Source of the DNA: an uncultured Alphaproteobacteria bacterium
Lineage (GTDB): Bacteria > Pseudomonadota > Alphaproteobacteria > Rickettsiales > UBA1997
Assembly (NCBI GenBank): GCA_903858915.1
Contig: CAIOKL010000289.1
Location: 1-12,241 of the forward strand
Reading direction: 5' to 3'
Length of the DNA: 12,241 nt
Program-made: the position numbers and the translations under genes
The notes under the pieces: generated by a model
What the model was told of the DNA's origin: nothing
The model's input: only the letters and a program-made list of their open reading frames with translations
Databases searched by the model: none
Part shown: positions 6,506 through 12,241 of the stretch, one piece after another
Layout: every line of letters begins with the position of its first letter
Position numbering within the stretch: the stretch's first letter is position 1

Positions 6506-8101
6506 TTATTTTTTTTCGTGTTTTAATTTATCATTTAGACCAACGTGATCGAAATGACTTGAAGGTGAATGATTCAAAAATGTTGAAACAAATTCTGTAA
6601 TTATTGTTTTAAGTTTTGCTTCGGTTTCGTCGGTAATTTTTTGCTCTTTTTTAATTGAGTTTAAAATTTCCGGATAAGAATTTCTTAATTTTTGTAAGAA
6701 GTCATTTTCAAATTTATTAACTTCTTTGGTCGAAATTTTATCGAGATAACCTTTTACGCCAGTGTAAATTGAAGTAACTTGCTCTTCAAATCCCATTGGT
6801 GAATATTGATTTTGCTTCAAAAGTTCGGTGAGTTTGCGACCTTTATCAAGTAATTTTTGTGTTGCTGGATCGAGATCAGAACCGAATTGAGCAAAAGCTT
6901 CAAGTTCACGAAATTGCGCCAAATCAAGTTTGATTGTTCCGGCTACTTGTTTCATAGCTTTAGTTTGTGCCGCTGAACCAACGCGCGAAACTGATAATCC
7001 AACATTGACCGCTGGTTTTATGCCTTTGTAAAATAATTCTGTTTCTAAAAATATTTGTCCATCGGTAATTGAAATCACATTAGTTGGAATGTAAGCGGAG
7101 ACATCGCCAGCTTGCGTTTCGATGATTGGAAGTGCGGTAAGAGATCCGCCACCCATTTCTTTCGACATTTTAGCAGCTCTTTCAAGCAAACGAGAGTGAA
7201 TGTAAAATACATCTCCTGGGTAAGCTTCGCGTCCTGGTGGGCGACGAAGTAAAAGTGACATCTCACGATAAGCCACCGCGTGTTTACTTAAATCATCATA
7301 AGCCACCAAAGCGTGCATGCCATTATCGCGAAAGAATTCGCCGATAGTGCAACCGGTGTAAGGTGCAAAAAATTGTAAAGCTGCTGCTTCAGAAGCGGTT
7401 GCAGAAACTACGACTGAATATTTCATCGCGCCAGCATCTTCAAGAGTTTTGACGATTTGAGCAACCGTTGATCTTTTTTGTCCGATGGCAACATAAATGC
7501 AATAAAGTTTTTTGCTTTCATCGCTTTCTTCGTGAGCTTTTGCTTGATTGATAAAGGTGTCGAGAACGATTGCAGTTTTTCCAGTTTGACGATCGCCGAT
7601 AATTAATTCTCTTTGACCGCGACCAATTGGAATAAGACTATCAATTGCTTTGATACCTGTCTGCATTGGCTCAGAAACTGATTGGCGCGCGATAATTCCG
7701 GGCGCTTTAACTTCAACGCGACGATATTCAACATTTTGTAGTGCGCCTTTGCCATCGATTGGATTTCCAAGGGCGTCAACAACTCTTCCAAGCAATGCTT
7801 TTCCGACGGGAACTTCAACAATTTTTCCGGTTCTTTTAACATTTGAACCTTCTTTAATTTTTTGTGAATCACCAAAAATTACGATACCAACATTATCAGT
7901 TTCTAGGTTTAGCGCCATACCTTTTACGCCACTATCAAACTCAACAAGTTCGCCGGCTTGAACATTATCAAGACCATAAACTTTAGCGATTCCGTCGCCA
8001 ACTTTAATTACTTCGCCAACCTCTTTTAGTTCGGCAGAAGAGTGAAAATTCTCGATAGTTTTTTGTAGTATGCTTGAAAATTCTTCAACTTTAAATTCCA
8101 T
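6506..8101 (-). CDS. atpA: F1F0 ATP synthase alpha subunit
   Basis: A 531-residue alpha subunit. The N-terminal beta-barrel (about 25-95) is followed by the nucleotide-binding domain with P-loop GDRQTGKT (169-176), RRPPGREAYPGDVFYIHSRL (286-305) and PAVNVGLSVSRVGSAAQ (363-379), where Arg373 is the arginine finger reaching into the catalytic beta site. The C-terminal helical domain (about 385-510) is complete. It ends about 20 residues later than most alpha subunits, in a His/Lys-rich tail (HSPSSHFDHVGLNDKLKHEKK region); this tail has no known role. The alpha subunits alternate with beta subunits and bind nucleotide non-catalytically. It lies between atpH and atpG as in the standard alphaproteobacterial order, but the gap to atpH is 120 nt and contains repeats. 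Confidence 0.99.
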   Translation of the reverse strand: MEFKVEEFSSILQKTIENFHSSAELKEVGEVIKVGDGIAKVYGLDNVQAGELVEFDSGVKGMALNLETDNVGIVIFGDSQKIKEGSNVKRTGKIVEVPVGKALLGRVVDALGNPIDGKGALQNVEYRRVEVKAPGIIARQSVSEPMQTGIKAIDSLIPIGRGQRELIIGDRQTGKTAIVLDTFINQAKAHEESDESKKLYCIYVAIGQKRSTVAQIVKTLEDAGAMKYSVVVSATASEAAALQFFAPYTGCTIGEFFRDNGMHALVAYDDLSKHAVAYREMSLLLRRPPGREAYPGDVFYIHSRLLERAAKMSKEMGGGSLTALPIIETQAGDVSAYIPTNVISITDGQIFLETELFYKGIKPAVNVGLSVSRVGSAAQTKAMKQVAGTIKLDLAQFRELEAFAQFGSDLDPATQKLLDKGRKLTELLKQNQYSPMGFEEQVTSIYTGVKGYLDKISTKEVNKFENDFLQKLRNSYPEILNSIKKEQKITDETEAKLKTIITEFVSTFLNHSPSSHFDHVGLNDKLKHEKK

Positions 8102-8132
8102 ATTAGATTTAAATTTTTTGTTAAAAGTTTTA

Positions 8133-8210
8133 TTGTAAATGATTTTATTTTAAGATTTGCATCGAGGCAACAATCTTTTTTTATTTTAAGAGTGAAATTT
8201 GTAAATGCAA
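8133..8210. repeat. Short direct repeats in the atpH-atpA gap
   Basis: The 120-base gap contains TTTTATTTTAAGA twice (8143-8155 and 8179-8191, starts 36 bases apart) and TTGTAAATG twice (8133-8141 and 8199-8207), plus an inverted pair TTGCAT/ATGCAA (8158-8163, 8205-8210). The gap is longer than usual between these genes. The repeats are A/T-rich, so chance is not excluded; a local duplication that decayed is the other reading. Confidence 0.4.
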
Positions 8211-8221
8211 CATCCGTTTTT

Positions 8222-8761
8222 TTAATTAATTGCCGACAAACATTCTTTTTTAATTTGCTCAATTTGATTCTTAAGACTGGCATCAATAATTTTTGAACCA
8301 ATTCTAATTTGCAAACCGCCCAAAATTTTTGGCGCCAAAGTTTGTTTAATCAAAATTTTCTTATCGGGATAAGATTTTTCAAGCAATTTTTTAATGTTTT
8401 CGACATTAATATTGATGGTCGACAAAACTTCAACTTCAAGAATTTTTTTATATTCTAGAACCATGCGGTTGAACTCTTCGTGAATTTCGGGAAAAAGATT
8501 TAAGCGACGATTTTTAACAATTGCTGCAAAAAAATTTGAAGTTAAACTTCCGAGTTTAAATCGCGAAGTAACTTCGTTGATAATTTTGACTCCGTCATCT
8601 TTTGAAATAACTGGATTTTTAAGTTCATTGGCGAATTCACTGCTGAAATTTTTTCTAAATAATTCTAATTCTTCAGAAACTTTGTCAATTGAATTGTTAT
8701 TTTTTGAAGCTAAAAATAAAGTTTTGGCGTATGTTCTGGCAATTACTGAAACTCTAGGCAT
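8222..8761 (-). CDS. atpH: F1F0 ATP synthase delta subunit
   Basis: A 179-residue delta subunit (OSCP homologue), which caps the F1 head and links it to the peripheral stalk. The start MPRVSVIARTYAKTLFLASK matches the family N-terminal helix (ARxYAKALFxxA). The family C-terminal motif is present as GGLQIRIGSKIIDASLKNQIEQI (about 148-170). The middle is divergent and Lys/Asn-rich, as expected in this AT-rich genome. It is the first ATP synthase gene on the minus strand, followed by atpA after an unusually long 120-nt gap. A 219-nt AT-rich region upstream separates it from rlmE and probably holds the promoter for atpHAG and, perhaps, truB onward. Confidence 0.97.
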   Translation of the reverse strand: MPRVSVIARTYAKTLFLASKNNNSIDKVSEELELFRKNFSSEFANELKNPVISKDDGVKIINEVTSRFKLGSLTSNFFAAIVKNRRLNLFPEIHEEFNRMVLEYKKILEVEVLSTININVENIKKLLEKSYPDKKILIKQTLAPKILGGLQIRIGSKIIDASLKNQIEQIKKECLSAIN

Positions 8762-8913
8762 TTGTAAATAAAATTTGGGTTTAAAAATTCTTTTTGAAAT
8801 TAAAAAATATTATTATTAATTGATAACATTGCGTTAAAATATTAATAATTTTGTAAAATATTTATTTTTAATGAGAAATTAAAATAAAAAATTCCAAAAA
8901 TGTCTATAAAAAA

Positions 8914-8941
8914 ATTTTAAAGCACAAAAAATAAATTGCAA
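8914..8941 (-). promoter_or_regulatory. Candidate promoter for the atpHAG(-truB) unit
   Basis: Read on the minus strand, TTGCAA (8941-8936) and TAAAAT (8919-8914) are separated by 16 nt, which would give a leader of about 145 nt before atpH. It lies in the 219-nt gap between rlmE and atpH, the largest gap in the minus-strand run. Apart from this I see only AT-rich sequence there. Composition makes chance matches likely. Confidence 0.28.
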
Positions 8942-8980
8942 CTCATACAAAAATTTCTCGAAATAATGATAGATTTTGGA

Positions 8981-9673
8981 TTATAATTTTTGGTCTGCAG
9001 GCTCTTTAATCTTGAATCCACGAGCAACTAAATAAGTTTCCGAAGAGTCTTTTCTTGAAGATTCTGGTTTAAAATATTTAACCGATAAAAAATTTTTTCG
9101 CAAAAGATTCAAAATTTCTTCAGAATTTCCGCCTTGAAAAATTTTTCCAACAAAACAGCCATCTTCTTTTAAAATTTTTTGTGCAAGATTTAGTGCTTCT
9201 TCCAAAAGTCCGATTATTCTAAGATGGTCGGTATTCTGGTCTCCCGTAGTGTTCGCGGCCATATCGCTCAAAACAATATCGCACAAACCGTCTTTATTAT
9301 AATTAATTTTTTTCAACTCATCAATTATTTTTTGAGGTGCTTCTTCGGTTAAAAAATCAAGTTGCATAAAATTGACGCCAACTATTGGCGAGACCGGCAA
9401 AAGATCGATTCCCACTATGTTGCCTTCGCCGACTTTTCCTACGCAATATTGACTCCAGCCACCGGGAGCGCAACCCAAATCGACCACGATTTTATGTTTT
9501 TTAAAAATTTTAAATTTTTCATCAATTTCAATAATTTTAAAAGTGGAGCGCGATCGCCAGCCCTCATTTCTAGCCTTTTCAACAAAGTGATCATTGACTT
9601 GACGCAATAGCCATTTTTTTGAAGATTTGGAAAATTTTTTACTTTTTTTTAATTGTTGAAATTTTTGAGGCAT
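8981..9673 (-). CDS. rlmE: 23S rRNA (uridine-2'-O)-methyltransferase RlmE (FtsJ/RrmJ)
   Basis: A 230-residue SAM-dependent methyltransferase that methylates the 2'-OH of U2552 (E. coli numbering) in the A-loop of 23S rRNA, a late step of 50S assembly. The SAM motif DLGCAPGGWSQ is at 65-75, with the acidic GIDLLP at 88-93. The catalytic K-D-K-E tetrad is intact: Lys46 (SRSTFK), Asp137 (LSDMAAN), Lys177 (VGKIFQGG) and Glu212 (SSETYLVARGF). The N-terminus (MPQKFQQLKKSKKFSKSSKK) is Lys-rich and slightly longer than in E. coli, as in other alphaproteobacteria, and may contact rRNA. It lies 11 nt downstream of the Trm112-like gene, so the two are likely co-transcribed. No intrinsic terminator is seen before atpH. 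Confidence 0.98.
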   Translation of the reverse strand: MPQKFQQLKKSKKFSKSSKKWLLRQVNDHFVEKARNEGWRSRSTFKIIEIDEKFKIFKKHKIVVDLGCAPGGWSQYCVGKVGEGNIVGIDLLPVSPIVGVNFMQLDFLTEEAPQKIIDELKKINYNKDGLCDIVLSDMAANTTGDQNTDHLRIIGLLEEALNLAQKILKEDGCFVGKIFQGGNSEEILNLLRKNFLSVKYFKPESSRKDSSETYLVARGFKIKEPADQKL

Positions 9674-9684
9674 TGAATATTTAT

Positions 9685-9861
9685 CTAATTTATTAAACGA
9701 GCCTTTTCAATCAACATAATCGGAATTCCGTCGATAATTTTGTAGGCCAATTTTGATTCGTAGCAAATTAATTCTTGATCTTCTTCATTATAAAATAATA
9801 CGCCTTTTGATTTGGGGCATCTTAAAATTTCTAATATTTTGAGATTAAAATTTTTGCGCAT
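9685..9861 (-). CDS. Trm112-like protein (UPF0434/YcaR family)
   Basis: A 58-residue reading frame starting with ATG at 9861. The family pattern is clear: ILEILRCPKSKGVLFY (9-24), QELICYESKLAY (29-40) and KIIDGIPIMLIEKAR (41-55), matching the usual LLEIL-CP-KG-L / LxC-LAYPI-DGIPVML-EAR layout. Trm112 proteins are small, zinc-ribbon-like activators that bind and stabilise SAM-dependent methyltransferases; the bacterial YcaR/UPF0434 members are little studied. Only Cys15 and Cys33 remain, and the second Cys of the usual CPxCKG is Ser here, so zinc binding may be lost, as in several bacterial members. It is 11 nt upstream of the methyltransferase gene rlmE, so a functional link is possible, though adjacency does not prove it. 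Confidence 0.88.
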   Translation of the reverse strand: MRKNFNLKILEILRCPKSKGVLFYNEEDQELICYESKLAYKIIDGIPIMLIEKARLIN

Positions 9862-9890
9862 AAAACTTGAATTTATTTATCTTCCTAGAT

Positions 9891-9972
9891 ATTGTAGTAA
9901 AAAAAATTTAAAAAGTAAGTGATTTAATCCTTAGATTTTATTTTTTACAAAAGTCTTAAAAATAATTTAAAT
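9891..9972. promoter_or_regulatory. Divergent promoter region between the Trm112-like gene and the ureohydrolase unit
   Basis: This gap separates the long minus-strand run from the plus-strand pair. On the plus strand, TTTACA (9944-9949) and TTAAAT (9967-9972) are 17 nt apart and would start RNA at about 9979-9980, exactly where the tRNA-like structure begins. On the minus strand, TACAAT (9896-9891) is a good -10 for the Trm112-like gene but has only a poor -35. Both are inferred from pattern only in an AT-rich stretch. Confidence 0.35.
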
Positions 9973-9979
9973 TTATTTT

Positions 9980-10056
9980 GTTGAGCTAGCGCAGTTGTGG
10001 TAGCGTTCAAAGCTGGGTTTTTGGAGTCGCTGGTTAAAATACACTCGCTCAACCAG
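9980..10056 (+). other. tRNA-like structured leader of the ureohydrolase gene (possible tRNA-Pro relic)
   Basis: GTTGAGC (9980-9986) pairs perfectly with GCTCAAC (10047-10053), like a 7-bp acceptor stem, and is followed by TA and a good D-arm (GCGC 9989-9992 with GCGT 10003-10006, loop AGTTGTGGTA). Next comes a weak anticodon-like arm, CAAA (10008-10011) with TTTG (10020-10023), whose loop GCTGGGTT contains T-GGG, the anticodon of a proline tRNA. The sequence GTCGCTGGTTAAAAT resembles a T-arm 5' half (GTCGCnGGTTCGAAT) but has lost the C and G of the T-loop and its 3' pairing partner, and a proper discriminator plus CCA does not fit. It is therefore not a normal tRNA gene: either a decayed tRNA or a leader RNA of tRNA-like shape. 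Confidence 0.5.
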
Positions 10057-10089
10057 AAATTATTTCAACTTAAAATTAAAAATAAGAAT

Positions 10090-11070
10090 ATGAAAAAGAA
10101 AGTTGTTGTCAAAAAAGTTCCAACTAAAAATTTACCAAAAAATTCTCAATTAAAAAAATCTTTGTTTGATTCATATGCCTTCATGCCACAAAAATCAGGC
10201 TTTCTTGGCGTTGAAGAAAAATATTTAAAATCTCAAGATGAGGCTAAAGTTATTGTTATTCCTTTTGGTTTGGAGAAGTCGGTAAGCTACGGCGGTGGCA
10301 CTAAAAATGGCCCGCAAGCCATCATTAAAGCTTCGCACCAAGCTGAATTATTTGATGAAGAATTCTGGTGCGAGCCTTTTCGACAATATGGCGTGGCAAC
10401 AATGAAGGCGCCAAAAATAAATTATAATTCGGTACCAAAATCTCTCGACCAACTTGAAAAAATTACCGCCGATGTCCTCGATGCTCAAAAATTTCCATTA
10501 ATTTTAGGTGGTGAGCATTCAATAACGGCTGGGTCAATTCGCCCTTTCGTAAAAAAATACCAAGATTTAGCGATTTTACATTTCGATGCTCATGCCGATT
10601 TGCGCGATGGCTATGACGGCGAGCATTATTCTCATGCTTCGGCGTTGCGTCGGGTTATGGATCATCCGATTTCAACTTTAATTTCTTGCGGAATTCGCAA
10701 TATTTCGGCTTCGGAAATTCCTTATTTAGAAAGTAATTCGCATCGCATAAAAATGCATTTTGCCAAAGATAAACATTCTTGGGATTATAAAAAAATGGTT
10801 GAGCCTTTGAAGGGTCGCAATGTGTTTTTAACATTTGATATTGATGGCTTCGATTCAGGAATCATGCAGGCTACAGGCACACCAGAACCGGGAGGTTTAT
10901 TGTGGTACGATGCCATAAATATTATCAAAGAAGCTTCAAAAATTTGTAATTTTGTGGGCGCCGATGTGGTTGAGCTTGCGCCGGTTAAAACTTTGCATTC
11001 TTGCGATTTTTTAACCGCCAAATTATGTTATAAAATTTTATCATTTGCTTTAGCAAAACCAAAAAAATGA
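10090..11070 (+). CDS. speB: Ureohydrolase, agmatinase family
   Basis: With the ATG at 10090 the protein has 326 residues. The reading frame extends upstream to a GTG at 9997, but that stretch lies in the tRNA-like leader and the family does not need it. The dinuclear manganese site is complete: GGEHS (His143), FDAHAD (Asp166, His168, Asp170) and FDID (Asp250, Asp252), with the late VELAP Glu296. These enzymes release urea from a guanidino group; agmatinase makes putrescine from agmatine, but relatives act on arginine, guanidinobutyrate, guanidinopropionate or guanidine, and sequence by eye cannot separate them. Motif spacing fits the SpeB branch better than arginase. A Lys-rich N-terminal stretch of about 25 residues precedes the fold. 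The stop overlaps the next start (ATGA), so the two are translationally coupled. Confidence 0.88.
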   Translation: MKKKVVVKKVPTKNLPKNSQLKKSLFDSYAFMPQKSGFLGVEEKYLKSQDEAKVIVIPFGLEKSVSYGGGTKNGPQAIIKASHQAELFDEEFWCEPFRQYGVATMKAPKINYNSVPKSLDQLEKITADVLDAQKFPLILGGEHSITAGSIRPFVKKYQDLAILHFDAHADLRDGYDGEHYSHASALRRVMDHPISTLISCGIRNISASEIPYLESNSHRIKMHFAKDKHSWDYKKMVEPLKGRNVFLTFDIDGFDSGIMQATGTPEPGGLLWYDAINIIKEASKICNFVGADVVELAPVKTLHSCDFLTAKLCYKILSFALAKPKK

Positions 11071-12086
11071 ACATAGAAAATTGTAAAATAAAAATAATTA
11101 ACGATGTTAAAATTGAGCGAGGAAATAGATATCGCATCAATATTGACATGGGTAGAATGCATGATTTTACCGATTTAAAAATGCCGATTGAAGTTGTGAG
11201 TGGCGTTAAAGAAGGTCCGACACTTTTTGTATGTTCAACAATTCACGGCGACGAAATTAATGGCATCGAAATTGTGCGTCGGTTGCTTGATTATGTTGAG
11301 GTCGACAAAATATGCGGAACGCTTATTGCCATTCCGATTGTCAATATTTTTGGCTTCAATGATCACTCGCGATATTTGCCGGACCGACGCGATTTAAACC
11401 GTTGCTTTCCCGGAATTAAAAATGGCTCTTTGGCGTCGCAACTCGCTTACAAATTCATGCAAGAAATTGTCTTAAAATCTGATTACGGAATTGATATTCA
11501 TAGCGGTTCTTTTCATCGCTCAAATTATCCGCAAGTTCGAACCAATATTGATGATGAAAAAAATTTTGAATTGGCAAAAGTTTTTAACGCACCCGCCATT
11601 ATTAATTCAAATTTACGCGACGGATCGCTTAGAAGCGCAGGCACCCAAGCCAATATTCCAATAATTTTATATGAAGCCGGCGAGATTTTGCGCTTTGATG
11701 AAAATGCTATTGAAACCGGTCTAAATGGCACTCTAAATGTCATGGAAAAAATTGGCATGATTGATAAAGCCCCAAAAAATGATGCTCAAAAAATATTCGT
11801 AGCGCTATCAAGCTCTTGGCTTCGCGCTTCACAAAGTGGAGTTTTTACTTCTTATATAAAACTTGGTGAAATGGTCCAGAAAGGGCAAATTATTGGATCG
11901 ATTTCTAATCCGTTTGGCGATAATAAAATTGAAATTCGCGCCAATGAAGATGGTATGGTGATTGGTTTAACGATGATGCCTCTAGTCAACAAAGGAGATG
12001 CTTTGCTCCATATTGCTTCGCAAAAAAACCAAACCTCAAATGAAGGATTTTTGGTCAATGACAATATTAATTTAACCTTGGATTAA
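11067..12086 (+). CDS. Succinylglutamate desuccinylase/aspartoacylase-family zinc amidohydrolase
   Basis: A 339-residue member of the M14-like AstE/AspA family. The zinc-binding HGDE (His60, Glu63) is followed by DLNRCFPG (109-116), which binds the substrate carboxylate in relatives, then DIHSG (143-147) with the third zinc ligand His145, and LYEAGE (201-206), where Glu203 is the likely catalytic base. The C-terminal beta domain (about 255-317) is complete and includes GEMVQKGQIIGSI and PLVNKGDALLHI, resembling biotinyl/lipoyl-like swapped hairpins seen in this family. Members cleave N-acyl amino acids or diamines (N-succinylglutamate, N-acetylaspartate, N-acetyl-diaminobutyrate). Its start overlaps the ureohydrolase stop by 4 nt, so it likely acts on a related compound, perhaps an N-acylated amine; the substrate is not known. 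No clear terminator follows. Confidence 0.9.
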   Translation: MNIENCKIKIINDVKIERGNRYRINIDMGRMHDFTDLKMPIEVVSGVKEGPTLFVCSTIHGDEINGIEIVRRLLDYVEVDKICGTLIAIPIVNIFGFNDHSRYLPDRRDLNRCFPGIKNGSLASQLAYKFMQEIVLKSDYGIDIHSGSFHRSNYPQVRTNIDDEKNFELAKVFNAPAIINSNLRDGSLRSAGTQANIPIILYEAGEILRFDENAIETGLNGTLNVMEKIGMIDKAPKNDAQKIFVALSSSWLRASQSGVFTSYIKLGEMVQKGQIIGSISNPFGDNKIEIRANEDGMVIGLTMMPLVNKGDALLHIASQKNQTSNEGFLVNDNINLTLD

Positions 12087-12241
12087 TATATTATTTCCAA
12101 ATTTTAAATGATGAAAATGAAATTTATTATCTGGTCGTTCTTGGGCAAGTTAATAGCTCACTAAATATTTATAAGTTTTAAAATTAGGTTTAGATAAAAT
12201 AAAGCGAGTTATCTTACCTACTTTTAAAATAGATAAGTTTG
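12087..12241. other. Terminal non-coding stretch
   Basis: These 155 AT-rich bases contain no gene I can support. The sequences AGATAA (12192-12197), TTATCT (12209-12214) and AGATAA (12231-12236) allow two alternative 6-bp hairpins sharing the middle arm. A minus-strand frame open from the right edge to a stop at 12151-12153 (about 29 codons) could be the end of a convergent gene, but this length is expected by chance at this composition. Confidence 0.3.

Noticed and set aside
8026..8301. 91-codon minus-strand frame crossing the atpH-atpA gap
   Set aside because: It overlaps both atpH and atpA in another frame, is Lys/Leu-rich without family features, and its apparent internal repeats come from the short DNA repeats in the gap.
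9997..10089. Longer ureohydrolase start at GTG 9997, adding 31 residues
   Set aside because: The extra part is read through the tRNA-like leader, is not needed by the family, and a good ATG exists at 10090 followed by a Lys-rich N-terminus.
12108..12182. 24-codon plus-strand frame after the amidohydrolase gene
   Set aside because: Too short, no ribosome binding site, no homology that I recognise.
12151..12241. Possible C-terminal end of a minus-strand gene entering from the right edge
   Set aside because: Only about 29 open codons with no recognisable motif; this is expected by chance in AT-rich DNA.
1..12241. CRISPR array, insertion sequence, prophage or defence island
   Set aside because: No regular spaced repeats, transposase, integrase, terminal repeats or nuclease-type genes are seen; nearly all of the sequence is accounted for by housekeeping genes.

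Overview
The window is AT-rich bacterial chromosome (roughly one third G+C by eye), densely coding, with short AT-rich gaps and few recognisable Shine-Dalgarno sequences. The gene set (CGFS glutaredoxin beside a BolA protein, truB-rpsO-pnp, F1 ATP synthase genes, RlmE, a Trm112-like protein) points to a low-GC alphaproteobacterium with a small genome, of the Rickettsiales/Holosporales/Pelagibacterales kind. That placement is inferred from gene content and base composition; the order cannot be resolved from this sequence.

Layout. From 1 to 9861 every gene is on the minus strand. In transcription order these are a Trm112/UPF0434-like gene (9861-9685, a 58-residue reading frame), rlmE (9673-8981), atpH (8761-8222), atpA (8101-6506), atpG (6455-5568), truB (5562-4819), rpsO (4743-4474), pnp (4330-1979), a TauE/SafE-family membrane permease (1924-1055), bolA (889-659), grxD (654-334) and the start of an ABC transporter ATPase that runs off the left edge (281-1). 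From about 9940 to 12086 the direction reverses: a structured, tRNA-like leader (9980-10056) precedes a ureohydrolase (agmatinase family, 10090-11070). That gene overlaps by 4 nt an aspartoacylase/succinylglutamate desuccinylase-family zinc amidohydrolase (11067-12086). The last 155 bases hold no gene I can support.

How the genes work together. The minus-strand run covers three jobs: energy (F1 delta, alpha and gamma subunits), RNA modification and turnover (RlmE, TruB, S15, PNPase), and iron-sulfur/redox handling (BolA-Grx). The ATP synthase cluster is split: atpG is followed after 5 nt by truB, not by atpD and atpC. The plus-strand pair is probably one translationally coupled unit for breaking down a guanidino or N-acyl compound; its substrate is unknown.

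The most interesting non-coding signals are: (1) the tRNA-like leader with competing stems before the ureohydrolase; (2) an 11-bp perfect inverted repeat around a GC-rich core in the rpsO-pnp gap, whose core resembles a second palindromic element at 987-1026; (3) hairpins after pnp and between atpA and atpG. In the proteins, the Arg/Asp/Gly repeat tail of PNPase, the missing C-terminal domain of TruB and the reduced cysteine set of the Trm112-like protein stand out. I see no CRISPR array, insertion sequence, prophage or obvious new defence system.
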